A stretch of DNA of 64,000 nucleotides from Phaeodactylibacter xiamenensis (GTDB taxonomy: Bacteria > Bacteroidota > Bacteroidia > Chitinophagales > Saprospiraceae), in the NCBI RefSeq assembly GCF_000759025.1, contig NZ_JPOS01000081.1, positions 62,001-126,000 of the forward strand. The letters run 5' to 3'. Under the pieces are notes generated by a model. The model saw only the letters and a program-made list of their open reading frames with translations. It was not told where the DNA came from and made no database searches. Below, one piece after another: positions 28,512 to 37,817 of this stretch; positions within the stretch are counted from its first letter, which is position 1, and every line of letters begins with the position of its first letter. A program made the translations under genes and the position numbers.

Positions 28512-29872
28512 TATTTACGAACGGAAGGCATTTGAGCATCCACCTCTGTCCGCCAGTTTTTAAGTTTGTTATAAAGCTGATCTTTGATTTCCGGGAGTGA
28601 GTCTGCCAAATTGTAGGATTCGCCCGGATCGTGCCCCAGATCATACAATTCAAGTGCTCCTGCCTGTCCGAGTAGTGCTCGTTGGTGCCACTCGATTAGC
28701 TTATAGCGGCCGCTTCGTACAGCACTGGCCGGACGCATGCCAGAGCCCCGGTGGTAATGGGGGTAGTGCCAGAAGAGTGGCCGGGATTCCAGGCGATCAG
28801 TCGCTCCTTTTAGCAAGGGAAGCAGGTTTTTTCCGTCCAGTTCCAGATGGTCAACCGGGGCTTGGGCTATAGCGGCCAGAGTAGGGTAGAGGTCGACAGA
28901 AGTCATGAATTCTTCAGTCATGCTACCCTCAGCAATCTTACCAGGCCAGCGCAAAATGAGCGGTACGCGGATGCCCCCTTCGTACAGCCAGCCCTTGCCC
29001 GCTCTGAAAGGGGCCTGATCGGCATACGTGGACTTGCCGCCGTTGTCAGAATAGAAAATCACCAGCGTCTCTTCTTCCAGCCCCAGGTCATCAAGGGTAC
29101 GGAGGACTTTCCCTACACCATCATCCAGGCGCTCGGTTATGGCAGCAATCACGGGGTCTACGCCATGCCTTTCCTGCGTACTATCTCTGGCAAAGCGCTG
29201 TACCCGCTCTGCACTTTCCATGACCGGGTCATGAATGGCATTATGACTGAGGTAGAGGAAAAAGGTGCTGTCTCGGTTGCGTCGTAAAAATTCCATTGCC
29301 CGGGTGGTAATGGTGTCTACATTATGCGGATCGTCTTCGGCATTGGTCTCTGCCCCCGGCTTGTAGGTGATCAGTTGCTCATCGAAGCCCTGTTGCAGGG
29401 GATTATGGCTTGTACTTCCCGGAGGGCGCTTTTCTTTGCTTAAGTGCCATTTACCAAAGTGAGCGGTGCGGTAGCCCGATTGGCGGAGGGTTTCAGCAAG
29501 GGTCTGCACCTCCAACGGGAGGAACTTCTGCCAGTCCGGTTGTTCCAGCAGGCTGTCCGGGAAAGCCTCTCCCTTCAGGAAGTCCGTCAGGTGTAGCCGT
29601 GCCGGATGCTGCCCGCTCATAATGGCTGCCCGGGTAGGGGAACAGACCGCCGCTGCCGCATACGCTTGTGTGAAACGGATGCCCTCAGCGGCCAGCTGAT
29701 CGATATTTGGGGTACGGTAAGCGGCTCCACCGTAACAGCCCAGTTGGCTCCATCCCAGATCATCAGCGAGGATAAAGACTATATTGGGCGGCTTCGGCAG
29801 TTCTTCAGGGGAATGGCACCCCATAAAGCCTAAAAAAGCAACACACCCTATCCAAATCCATCTCATTTGCAT
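28511..29872 (-). CDS. Family S1 sulfatase lipoprotein
   Basis: This is a 453-residue sulfatase with a lipobox FMGC (Cys19), so it is probably anchored to the outer or inner membrane. The active-site motif CSPTR has its formylglycine cysteine at residue 77. LADDLGWSQLGCYGG, HFGKWHLSKEKRPPG and YSDNGGKSTYADQAPFR give the metal and sulfate-binding positions. It overlaps the upstream sulfatase stop and the downstream FAD gene start by one base each (TAATG). It differs clearly from the flanking sulfatases, so a distinct sulfate position or sugar is likely. Substrate is inferred only at the level of a sulfated plant or algal glycan. Confidence 0.94.
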   Translation of the reverse strand: MQMRWIWIGCVAFLGFMGCHSPEELPKPPNIVFILADDLGWSQLGCYGGAAYRTPNIDQLAAEGIRFTQAYAAAAVCSPTRAAIMSGQHPARLHLTDFLKGEAFPDSLLEQPDWQKFLPLEVQTLAETLRQSGYRTAHFGKWHLSKEKRPPGSTSHNPLQQGFDEQLITYKPGAETNAEDDPHNVDTITTRAMEFLRRNRDSTFFLYLSHNAIHDPVMESAERVQRFARDSTQERHGVDPVIAAITERLDDGVGKVLRTLDDLGLEEETLVIFYSDNGGKSTYADQAPFRAGKGWLYEGGIRVPLILRWPGKIAEGSMTEEFMTSVDLYPTLAAIAQAPVDHLELDGKNLLPLLKGATDRLESRPLFWHYPHYHRGSGMRPASAVRSGRYKLIEWHQRALLGQAGALELYDLGHDPGESYNLADSLPEIKDQLYNKLKNWRTEVDAQMPSVRK

Positions 29873-31458
29873 TAATATCCCAGTTTTTCCAGTTCACGGC
29901 GGTGCACTACGCCCACCTGACTGGCCCATTTTCGATAATCGGCTTTCAGTTCTTCCACCTTTTCCGGGTACCGGCTGCTCAGGTCATTTTGCTCGGTGCG
30001 GTCTTCCGGGATGTGGTACAATGCCCATTGATCCTCCGGGTAAGCAGAGACCAGTTTCCAGGGGCCTTTCCTTACGGCGCGGTTGCCGCGGTGTTCCCAG
30101 AAGAGGGTTTCATGCCCTTCCCGGCTTTCTCCCCGCAGCAGGTTCACAAAGCTTTTGCCTTGTAGCGGTGTCAGGGCGTTGCCCCTCAGGCTGTCCGGAT
30201 AAGGTACCTGTGCCAGTTCCAGGCAGGTGGGCACGATGTCCATGATGTGAACGACCTGTGTGTCAATCCCCGGCTTTGGAATGAGCTTCGGATAATGCGC
30301 AATGAGTGGTGAGGAAATGCCGCCTTCGTGCACCCAGTGCTTGTACATCCGGAAGGGGGTATTGCTGACGTTAGCCCAGGCGCGGCCAAGGGATTCGTAG
30401 GAACCAGGGCCTCCAACCGGCCCTTTGAGCTTGCTATAGCTGCCCCAGAGCCCGGTTTCCTCGTGGCTGCCTCCGTTATCAGACAAGAAGAGGATGAGCG
30501 TATTGTCTAACGCACCCTTTTCTTCCAGTTTGGCGATGATTCGGCCTACGCCCTCATCCAGGATTTCGAGCTGAGCAGCATAGATCGCCATTTTGAGATC
30601 GAGGCTGTCCTTTTGTGCCTCCGATAGGTCCGACCAGTTCAGGACTTGATCATCCGGTGGGCTTAATTCGAGGTCTTGAGGCAAAATGCCCTTTTCCTGC
30701 ATTACCGTCAACCGGTTTTGCCGGAGGGTGCTCAGGCCAAGCTTGAACTGGCCGATGTATTTTTCATAAACGGAGCGGGGCGCCTGAAGCGGGAAGTGTG
30801 GGGCAATATGTGCCAGGTAAAGAAAGAACGGAGCCTCCTCAGCTACAGCCTGATCCACGAAGCGCACGGCAAAATCATTGAAGGCGTGGGTGGTATAGTA
30901 GGAGCTGTCCGGCTCAAGGATGCTGTCATTGAGCACGACGTGCCGCTTTTTGTGGAAAGGGTAGTAGTAAACCCCGCCGCCTTCCGGGATGCCGTAAAAC
31001 TGTTCAAACCCCCGTTGGGTTGGCCAGTATTCCGGTGCGCTGCCCAGATGCCACTTGCCAGACATAAACGTTTGATAACCGGCAGGTTGTAGCAGTTCAG
31101 CTAAAGTAGCGCATTGGTCATTCAACCGGCCCCGGTAGGCCGGTAGCTGAAAATCATCGGTCATTTCGCCCACCCCTGCCTGATGCTGGTAAAGCCCGGT
31201 AAGTAGGGCCGCACGGCTGGGGCAGCAGCGGGAGGTGTTGTAAAACTGTGAAAAGACAATCCCGTTCTCCGCCAGCCGGTCCAGGTTGGGCGTCCGGATG
31301 CGTGACCCAAACCACCCCAGATCGGAGTACCCCATATCATCGGCCATGATGAGCAGGATGTTCGGGCGGTCGTTTGCCTCGGCTTCCTTTGAATTTTGTG
31401 CGCAACCCGTAAGCAACCAAAGGCTTAACAGGATGAGGGTGAATCGTTGAACTTGCAT
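29872..31458 (-). CDS. Family S1 sulfatase (arylsulfatase-like) lipoprotein
   Basis: This 528-residue sulfatase has lipobox LLTGC (Cys19). Its active-site motif is CCPSR (formylglycine at Cys78), within SQFYNTSRCCPSRAALLTG, typical of the large arylsulfatase-type subfamily. MADDMGYSDLGWFG, GKWHLGSAPEYWPTQRGF and LSDNGGSHEETG complete the site. It starts four bases after the GH3 stop and ends in a TAATG overlap with the next sulfatase, so the two are co-translated. Three different sulfatases in one operon point to a multiply sulfated substrate. Confidence 0.94.
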   Translation of the reverse strand: MQVQRFTLILLSLWLLTGCAQNSKEAEANDRPNILLIMADDMGYSDLGWFGSRIRTPNLDRLAENGIVFSQFYNTSRCCPSRAALLTGLYQHQAGVGEMTDDFQLPAYRGRLNDQCATLAELLQPAGYQTFMSGKWHLGSAPEYWPTQRGFEQFYGIPEGGGVYYYPFHKKRHVVLNDSILEPDSSYYTTHAFNDFAVRFVDQAVAEEAPFFLYLAHIAPHFPLQAPRSVYEKYIGQFKLGLSTLRQNRLTVMQEKGILPQDLELSPPDDQVLNWSDLSEAQKDSLDLKMAIYAAQLEILDEGVGRIIAKLEEKGALDNTLILFLSDNGGSHEETGLWGSYSKLKGPVGGPGSYESLGRAWANVSNTPFRMYKHWVHEGGISSPLIAHYPKLIPKPGIDTQVVHIMDIVPTCLELAQVPYPDSLRGNALTPLQGKSFVNLLRGESREGHETLFWEHRGNRAVRKGPWKLVSAYPEDQWALYHIPEDRTEQNDLSSRYPEKVEELKADYRKWASQVGVVHRRELEKLGY

Positions 31459-31462
31459 GAAC

Positions 31463-33652
31463 TTACTTTTTCAAGTTTAGGTTCAGGCTGACCGGAGCAG
31501 GTATGCCAAGCGCTTTTGAACGGGCTGTAGGCACGGCCCCACTAGCATAGAGCTGTACCGGGCCCTCAGGCAAATAGGCTTTACCCGATTCATCGTAAAG
31601 CTGCAGGTCACTGGCTTTTACCTCAAATTGTACGGTCTTGGTTTGTCCGGGCGCTAGGTAGACTCTTTCTACGCCTTTGAGGTCAAACAGCGGAGCGGCG
31701 TCACCCGCTTCCGGCCAGCTGGCATAGAGCTGCACCACTTCTTCGGCACCGGTTTGCCCGGTGTTACTTACGGTAGCAGAAACGGTGGTGCGGTCTCCAC
31801 TGCTCAGGTTTTTGGAGTTAGCAGAGATGGACTCGTATTCAAAGGTCGTGTAGCTCAGCCCGTATCCGAATGGGTAGAGCGGTTCTTCCTTCATATAGCG
31901 GTAGGTCCGCCCTGTCATGCCGTAGTCTTCGTAGGGTGGCAGCTGGTCCAGGGATTTGGGGAAGGTAATGGGGAGCCTGCCGGAAGGCGATGCTGATCCG
32001 AAAAGGAGGTCGGCGACAGCGTTGCCCCCTTCCTCACCCGGATACCAGACCCAAAGGATAGCATCCACGAGATCTTCGACTTCCGCCAGAGCGACAGGGC
32101 TGCCGCCCGTCACCACCAGGATGATCGGGGTATCCCCACGGCTGCGGAGGGTTTTCAAAAACTTAATTTGATTAGCAGGTAGGCCCAGTTCAGTTCGGTC
32201 ACCTTTGTGGGCGGAAGCGATAGACTCGCCTTCTTCGCCCTCAATCAGCCCGGAAATGCCCATGACGGCTACCACGGCATCAAGGCTCATGGCGCTGCCG
32301 GTCACCCAGTCTACGGGGTTGGCGTTATCCTGATAGGGGCGGACACCATATTTGTAGAATACCTTGGTGCCTATACCGATTTTGTTGGTGATGCCTTCCA
32401 GTACGGTGACTGCATTACCGGTCACGCCGTAGTAATTAGCCAGCAGGATGTCTGTGCTTGCTGCATGCGGCCCAACCACAGCAATGCTCTCCAGGTTGCG
32501 GGATAACGGCAGAATACCGTCGTTTTTCAACAGGACTATGGACTGACGCGCGGCCTCACGGGAAAGGGCGCGGTGCTCGGGGCTGTTGACGACTTCCGGG
32601 GAAATCGCATCAAAAGGGTTGCTGCCCGGCGGATCGAACAGGCCGAGCCTGAACCGGGTGCGCCAGAGGGTCTTAAGGGTTTGATCCACCAGCGCTTCGG
32701 TAACGAGGCCCCGCTCGACAGCTTGTTGCAGCCCTTTGGCATAAGTGCCGCCGCAATTCACATCAACGCCGGCTTCGAGCGCCAGAGCGGCAGATTCCAC
32801 GACGTCTTCGGTGATGTTATGCCCGCTGTGGAAGTCGGTCAGGGCACCGCAGTCCGATACCATGTGCCCTTTGAACCCCCATTCCTCCCGCAGGATTTGC
32901 TGTATCAGTTCCGGGCTGCCACAGCAGGGCTCGCCATACACGCGGTTGTAGGCACACATGACGGCCTCCACTTTGGCTTCTTCCACCAGGCTTTGAAAAG
33001 CCGGCAGGTAAGTTTCCCGGAAATCGCGGCGGGAGGGCACCGCATCAAAAGAGTGGCGCAGTGCCTCCGGCCCGGAATGCACAGCGTAGTGCTTGGCACA
33101 GGCCGCCGTTTTCAGGTATTGAGGGTTGTTGCCCTGCAAGCCTCGTACAAAGGCACTGCCGAGCAGCCCTGAAAGGCAGGGGTCTTCCCCGTAGGTTTCC
33201 TGCCCCCGGCCCCAGCGCGGATCGCGGAAGATATTGATGTTGGGCGACCAGAATGTCAGTCCGGCGTATTGAGCGTTTATGCCGCGCTGAATAGCGGCGT
33301 TGTACTTGGCCCTGGCTTCACCGGATATGGCATTGGCCACCTGGTAAATGAGATCTTCATTGAAGGTGGCGGCCATGCCTATCGCCTGAGGGAAGACCGT
33401 GGCTTTGCCATTACGTGCTACACCGTGGAGGGCTTCATTCCACCAATTGTAGGCGGGGATACCCGGGCGCGGGATCGCCGGTGCAGCGTGTTGAAGCTGC
33501 AGCACTTTTTCTTCCAGGGTGAGCCTGCCGACCACATCATTCAGGCGTTCTTCCAGATCAAGGTTCGGATTGAGGAAAGGATACTTCTGCGCAAGGATGG
33601 GCATTTGGAGCAGTAATGTCAGTGCAACAGTAAATAACAGGTATTTTTTCAT
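31463..33652 (-). CDS. GH3 glycoside hydrolase (beta-xylosidase/beta-glucosidase type)
   Basis: This is an exported retaining exo-glycosidase of 729 residues. It has a signal peptide (about 1-22, ending PILAQ), a GH3 N-terminal barrel, a GH3 C-terminal alpha/beta sandwich and a fibronectin-III-like tail (VSATVSNTGQTGAEEVVQLY). The nucleophile motif is GHMVSDCGAL (Asp). The SDCGA form and NWWNEALHGVAR near the start are typical of GH3 beta-xylosidases, and xylA/xylB lie in the same operon, so xylosidase is my preferred reading. I chose the ATG at 33652: it begins at the signal peptide and lies four bases after the upstream stop; codons further upstream overlap the neighbouring gene. Confidence 0.93.
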   Translation of the reverse strand: MKKYLLFTVALTLLLQMPILAQKYPFLNPNLDLEERLNDVVGRLTLEEKVLQLQHAAPAIPRPGIPAYNWWNEALHGVARNGKATVFPQAIGMAATFNEDLIYQVANAISGEARAKYNAAIQRGINAQYAGLTFWSPNINIFRDPRWGRGQETYGEDPCLSGLLGSAFVRGLQGNNPQYLKTAACAKHYAVHSGPEALRHSFDAVPSRRDFRETYLPAFQSLVEEAKVEAVMCAYNRVYGEPCCGSPELIQQILREEWGFKGHMVSDCGALTDFHSGHNITEDVVESAALALEAGVDVNCGGTYAKGLQQAVERGLVTEALVDQTLKTLWRTRFRLGLFDPPGSNPFDAISPEVVNSPEHRALSREAARQSIVLLKNDGILPLSRNLESIAVVGPHAASTDILLANYYGVTGNAVTVLEGITNKIGIGTKVFYKYGVRPYQDNANPVDWVTGSAMSLDAVVAVMGISGLIEGEEGESIASAHKGDRTELGLPANQIKFLKTLRSRGDTPIILVVTGGSPVALAEVEDLVDAILWVWYPGEEGGNAVADLLFGSASPSGRLPITFPKSLDQLPPYEDYGMTGRTYRYMKEEPLYPFGYGLSYTTFEYESISANSKNLSSGDRTTVSATVSNTGQTGAEEVVQLYASWPEAGDAAPLFDLKGVERVYLAPGQTKTVQFEVKASDLQLYDESGKAYLPEGPVQLYASGAVPTARSKALGIPAPVSLNLNLKK

Positions 33653-33656
33653 GGTG

Positions 33657-34781
33657 CTAAAGCGGGTTTGGTAGGGTAATCGTATTCGCTGAACCAGCAG
33701 CGCCTTTAAGGTAAAGAATGATTTGATCATCCCGGACTTCGATGTCTTCAACACTGCTGACATTTGGAGCAGGCAGCATAAAGCCGGCGAAGGATTTTTC
33801 CAGGGTTTCCCCGGCATCGATGTATTCAAAAGAAGTTTGACCTCTAAAGCGGGTGTCCTTCATGATTAGCTGCTCGTAGGGCGCCCCTATACCAGTGGTG
33901 CCGAATTCCAGGCCCTTGGCAGCAGGTTGGCCATCAGCGGAGTGGTTCCAGATATTGATCCAGGGGTATTCCGAAAGACGCCAGATGTAGCCCAGGATCA
34001 GTCCCTGTTCGGGCTGCAGGGCAGCGACCCAGCCGTAGGTTGCGGTATCCGGGAAAAGGTGGGTCGTGACGTAATTTTCTTCCTCATCCGTCCGGCGCAT
34101 ATCGATGGTCCGTCCGGTAGTGTCAGCAACGCCCTGCGGCCATTCATAGGCCAGGCGGTGGGGGTCAGGCAGGGCAAATTTTTGATTGAACCCGTGGTGG
34201 GCATTGGTGTGGACTGTTAGGGCAGGAGACAGGAAAGGCGGACCGAGGGTGATATGTTGAACCACATTAGTCGGCCGGCTTAGCGAAAAGGTATTGGTAA
34301 AACTTTCGCTGACCCTGAATACAGGCGCATTGGGCAGAAGGGAGACGGAACGTGCGACGACCATGCCATCCAGCGGGGCGCCAGCGTTCATTTTAACTTC
34401 CGTTTTGGTTTGCTGACTGATAGTCCAAAGGCTATTGGCAGGCTCTCCGTTATGTGGTACACCAGCGGCCATTTCCCCTTTGGAAGGTTGCCCCCAGCGG
34501 CCCAGGCAGAGGAAGTGCCCCTGGAACGGAGCCCCGGATTTATTATTCTCAGGCATTTGTTCGGCGGTGACGCCCCAGGTCAGTGGGTTGACCGGGTTTT
34601 CGTTATGAAGAATTTGGGTGAACGCCCCACCGTAGGCATCAATGGTGACCTGAAGCTGATTGTTGCTCAGGGTGATTGGTGTGCTTTCCGCAACCGGATT
34701 TTCCCTTGTTTCCTCAGCACTTGGAGTGCCGCAGCCCAGAGTAAGCACTGCCAGGCTGATGCCCAAAAGCCATTTTCTCAT
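33657..34781 (-). CDS. Lipoprotein with galactose-mutarotase-like fold
   Basis: This is a 374-residue lipoprotein (lipobox LTLGC). Its sequence pattern (ITLSNNQLQVTIDAYGGAFT, then NPLTWG and HHGFNQKF) resembles the beta-sandwich of aldose 1-epimerases and DUF4380-like proteins, but I cannot see a complete mutarotase catalytic set. It is the first gene of the eight-gene operon, four bases ahead of GH3. A role in handling or sensing a released sugar in the periplasm is plausible. The ATG at 34781 begins the signal peptide; an upstream in-frame extension to 34856 lacks signal features and is rejected. Confidence 0.75.
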   Translation of the reverse strand: MRKWLLGISLAVLTLGCGTPSAEETRENPVAESTPITLSNNQLQVTIDAYGGAFTQILHNENPVNPLTWGVTAEQMPENNKSGAPFQGHFLCLGRWGQPSKGEMAAGVPHNGEPANSLWTISQQTKTEVKMNAGAPLDGMVVARSVSLLPNAPVFRVSESFTNTFSLSRPTNVVQHITLGPPFLSPALTVHTNAHHGFNQKFALPDPHRLAYEWPQGVADTTGRTIDMRRTDEEENYVTTHLFPDTATYGWVAALQPEQGLILGYIWRLSEYPWINIWNHSADGQPAAKGLEFGTTGIGAPYEQLIMKDTRFRGQTSFEYIDAGETLEKSFAGFMLPAPNVSSVEDIEVRDDQIILYLKGAAGSANTITLPNPL

Positions 34782-34944
34782 CTTTTTGGTCGTATTGGTC
34801 TCTGTCTTGATGTGTGCAGCCAACGCTTTTTGTAACCCCGAAAACGGGTCTTCCATCGTGGGTATTTACATTGAGCATTGAAAGTGAGGTTACAACCTTA
34901 TGACACTTTACTCCCCCAACTGAGATTACCATTATACTGCGCCT
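34782..34944. promoter_or_regulatory. Divergent promoter region between two glycan operons
   Basis: These 163 bases separate the minus-strand sulfatase/xyl operon from the plus-strand esterase/kdu operon. A dyad AGGTT-ac-AACCT (34887-34898), flanked by AAAGTG and CACTTT, sits in the middle and could be a shared operator. On the minus strand it includes TAAGGTTG, one base off the -7 consensus. The CAAGCGCTTG palindrome of the lacI region is absent here. Confidence 0.4.
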
Positions 34945-36972
34945 ATGAATCTGCTTAGACTTCTATTGTTTCTCGGTCTTTTTTCCTGCATACAACCGGT
35001 TGGGCTTTTCGGGCAGCTTGTCCTGCCTGCTTTTTTCTCAGATGGTATGGTGTTGCAACGGGATACCGATATCCGAATATGGGGCAAGGCGGCACCCGGT
35101 AGTAAAGTGACCGTTGAGTGGCAGGGGAAGGCCTCAGAGGTAAAGGCAGACAGGGCAGGGCAGTGGACATTCGAGGGTGCGCCTCTGAGTGCAGGCGGTC
35201 CGCATACCCTTCGGATAAGCAACAGAAAAGAGACCATCACCATTGAGGATATTTTGATTGGAGATGTGTGGATATGTTCCGGGCAGTCCAATATGGAGTG
35301 GCCAGTCAGCCGTTCCAACAACGCTGAGGCAGAAATAGAAGGATCAAATTATCCCGAGGTTCGCCTCTTTGATCTTCCCCGGCAAAGATCCTTCACCCCG
35401 CTGGAATTTTTCAAGGAAAAAGCGACCTGGAAAAAAGCGGTAGGGGAAAATATCGCCACCTTCTCGGCAGTCGCATTCTACTTTGGGCGGGAGTTGCATT
35501 ACGAAGAAGGCGTTCCCATTGGGCTGATCAGCACCAACTGGGGAGGCACAAATGTGGAAACCTGGACCAGCGGGCCGGGCCTGAAAGGTTTTCCGGATAT
35601 TTACCGTAAAGTGAAATACATGGAAAACCAGCCGAAGACCATTGAAGAACTCGAGGAAGAACAAAATGAAGCGCTCAGGCAGTGGGAGGAGGCGTATTTT
35701 GAAAAATACGATCAGGGAGAAGACAATCGCTGGCCATCCGCGGGCCTGGATGATGAGGAATGGGATGAGATTGATCTTCCAAAGGATTTGCAATCCGTTG
35801 GGTTAGGGGATTTTGACGGGGTGATTTGGTTCCGAAAGACCTTCACCATGCCGGAAGCATTAAAAGGAAAAGACCTGTTTTTGCGGCTGGGCTATATTGA
35901 TGACTTCGACGAAGTGTGGATTAACGGGCAGTCTATAGGGCGTACCAGTGATGTAAATTTCTGGAGGTCTTACCCTGTTTCCGCCAGTTTGTTTAATGAA
36001 TTAGGGACAAATACGATCGCTGTAAAAATTCTGCATAGAAGTGGTCGTGGAGGGCTGGTCGAGGAACGTAAAGACAAGTTTGGTCTTTCCCAAAGCCGGT
36101 ACGAGATTTTAGATAGCGATTTGAGTCTTACGGTTGACTGGAAATACAAGGCTGCGGAAGAATTAGGCACAGTTATTCCTGATCCTCCGGCTGAAGTAGC
36201 TCCCATAAAGCCGAATGATTACCCTTCTATGCTTTACAATGCCATGATCCATCCCTTCACCAGGCTGCCTATCAAAGGGGCGATTTGGTATCAGGGCGAA
36301 TCGAATGCCAGCCGGGCTTATGAATACCGGAAGTTATTTCCAAACATGATTGCTGACTGGCGCAGGGAGTGGGGGCAGGAATTCCCGTTTTTCTGGGTGC
36401 AGCTTGCGAATTTCCGGGCATCAAAAGACAAACCCGGAGACAGTGAGTGGGCGGAACTAAGAGAGGCTCAGGCTTTAGCGCTTAAGCTCCCCAAAACAGG
36501 AATCGCCACGGCAATCGATATAGGCGAAGCGGATGATATCCATCCACGAAATAAACAAGAGGTCGGGCACCGGCTGGCCCTGTCGGCTTTAAAGGTGGCC
36601 TATGGCAGGGAGGTGGTACACAGCGGGCCCGTTTTTGACGCTGCTGTCTTCGGGGGGCGGGAAGTTACCCTCTCCTTCTCCGGCATCGGTTCCGGATTAA
36701 CAGTAATGGATAAGGATGGTATTCTCCATGGGTTCTCCATTGCAGGAGCTGATAAGGAATTTCACTGGGCACAAGCCCGGATTGCCGGCGACAAGGTCAT
36801 TGTGCACTGCCCGGATGTTGAAGAACCCGTAGCCGTAAGATACGCGTGGGCCGATAATCCGCACCATGCAAATTTGTATAACCAGGAAGGCCTTCCTGCT
36901 CTTCCATTTCGGACGGATGACTGGCCGGGCATTACCATAGACAAAACATTTAAACCACAAATAAGACCATGA
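34945..36972 (+). CDS. SGNH-type sialate O-acetylesterase/CE20-like carbohydrate esterase
   Basis: This is an exported carbohydrate O-acetylesterase of 675 residues. It has a signal peptide (about 1-23), an N-terminal beta domain, and an SGNH esterase with block I Ser115 in CSGQSNMEWP, an IWYQGESNA motif near residue 449, and the Asp/His pair in DDIHPRNK near 533. Between the esterase halves (about 270-370) lies an inserted sugar-binding jelly-roll (DLFLRLGYIDDFDEVWING). That arrangement resembles CE20 xylan acetylesterases as well as sialate O-acetylesterases. With xylan-directed neighbours, removing acetyl groups from xylan-type chains is the likelier job. Its stop overlaps the kduI start (ATGA). 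It is the first gene of its operon. Confidence 0.88.
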   Translation: MNLLRLLLFLGLFSCIQPVGLFGQLVLPAFFSDGMVLQRDTDIRIWGKAAPGSKVTVEWQGKASEVKADRAGQWTFEGAPLSAGGPHTLRISNRKETITIEDILIGDVWICSGQSNMEWPVSRSNNAEAEIEGSNYPEVRLFDLPRQRSFTPLEFFKEKATWKKAVGENIATFSAVAFYFGRELHYEEGVPIGLISTNWGGTNVETWTSGPGLKGFPDIYRKVKYMENQPKTIEELEEEQNEALRQWEEAYFEKYDQGEDNRWPSAGLDDEEWDEIDLPKDLQSVGLGDFDGVIWFRKTFTMPEALKGKDLFLRLGYIDDFDEVWINGQSIGRTSDVNFWRSYPVSASLFNELGTNTIAVKILHRSGRGGLVEERKDKFGLSQSRYEILDSDLSLTVDWKYKAAEELGTVIPDPPAEVAPIKPNDYPSMLYNAMIHPFTRLPIKGAIWYQGESNASRAYEYRKLFPNMIADWRREWGQEFPFFWVQLANFRASKDKPGDSEWAELREAQALALKLPKTGIATAIDIGEADDIHPRNKQEVGHRLALSALKVAYGREVVHSGPVFDAAVFGGREVTLSFSGIGSGLTVMDKDGILHGFSIAGADKEFHWAQARIAGDKVIVHCPDVEEPVAVRYAWADNPHHANLYNQEGLPALPFRTDDWPGITIDKTFKPQIRP

Positions 36973-37811
36973 GTACCCATTTTAAATCTTACTATGCGAC
37001 CAACCCCAGAGATTTTAAGGCATACGATACCCAAAGGCTCAGGGAAGACTTTTTGCTTACCCCAATCATGGAGGATGGTACTATACAACTTAATTACCTG
37101 CACTACGACCGGTTTATTGCCGGCGGGGCGGTCCCAACGGACAAGCCGCTAAAGCTTGAGGTCATCGACCCCCTGAAGGCCGACTATTTCCTGGAGCGCC
37201 GGGAATTGGGCATCATCAATATTGGCGGTACCGGCACGGTCTCGGTGGATGGCACGGATTATGAACTGGGGTACCGGGAAGCGCTTTATGTGGGGCGTGG
37301 CAACAAGGAAGTGGTTTTCAAAAGCAGTGACGCTGCAAAACCTGCGCACTTTTACCTCAATTCGACCCCGGCACATCATGCCTATCCCACAAAAAAGATC
37401 ACAGAAGCCGATGCTGAGGTAGTCGAGCTGGGCGCTCTTGAGACTGCCAACCACCGGGTCATCCGCAAGCTGATCGTCAATAGCGTGGTGGAAGTATGCC
37501 AATTGCAAATGGGTATGACGCAGCTGAAAACCGGCAGCGTTTGGAATACCATGCCGGCCCACACACACGACCGCCGCATGGAAGTGTATCTGTACTTCGA
37601 ACTTCCCGAAGATCAGGCTGCCTGCCACTTCCTCGGTGAACCCACAGAAACCCGCCATCTTTGGCTGAAGAACGAAGAAGCGGCTATCTCCCCGCCCTGG
37701 TCTATCCATGCCGGTTCAGGCACTACCAACTACACTTTTATCTGGGGTATGGCTGGTGAAAACCTCGACTACGGCGACATGGACAAATGCGCAATTACAG
37801 ATTTGAAATAA
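36969..37811 (+). CDS. kduI: 5-dehydro-4-deoxy-D-glucuronate isomerase (DKI isomerase)
   Basis: This cytoplasmic zinc isomerase converts 5-keto-4-deoxyuronate to 2,5-diketo-3-deoxygluconate. It is 280 residues, the normal length. The four zinc ligands are visible: His198, His200 and Glu205 in PAHTHDRRMEVY, and His247 in PPWSIHAGSG. Its presence means the organism processes unsaturated uronates released by a lyase and an unsaturated-uronyl hydrolase, but neither of the usual partners (GH88/GH105) lies in this window. It is translationally coupled to the esterase upstream and followed after six bases by kduD. Confidence 0.97.
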   Translation: MSTHFKSYYATNPRDFKAYDTQRLREDFLLTPIMEDGTIQLNYLHYDRFIAGGAVPTDKPLKLEVIDPLKADYFLERRELGIINIGGTGTVSVDGTDYELGYREALYVGRGNKEVVFKSSDAAKPAHFYLNSTPAHHAYPTKKITEADAEVVELGALETANHRVIRKLIVNSVVEVCQLQMGMTQLKTGSVWNTMPAHTHDRRMEVYLYFELPEDQAACHFLGEPTETRHLWLKNEEAAISPPWSIHAGSGTTNYTFIWGMAGENLDYGDMDKCAITDLK

Positions 37812-37817
37812 AGATAC

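Noticed and set aside
33653-33829. Longer start for GH3
   Set aside because: It would overlap the mutarotase-like gene and puts 59 non-homologous residues before a clear signal peptide.
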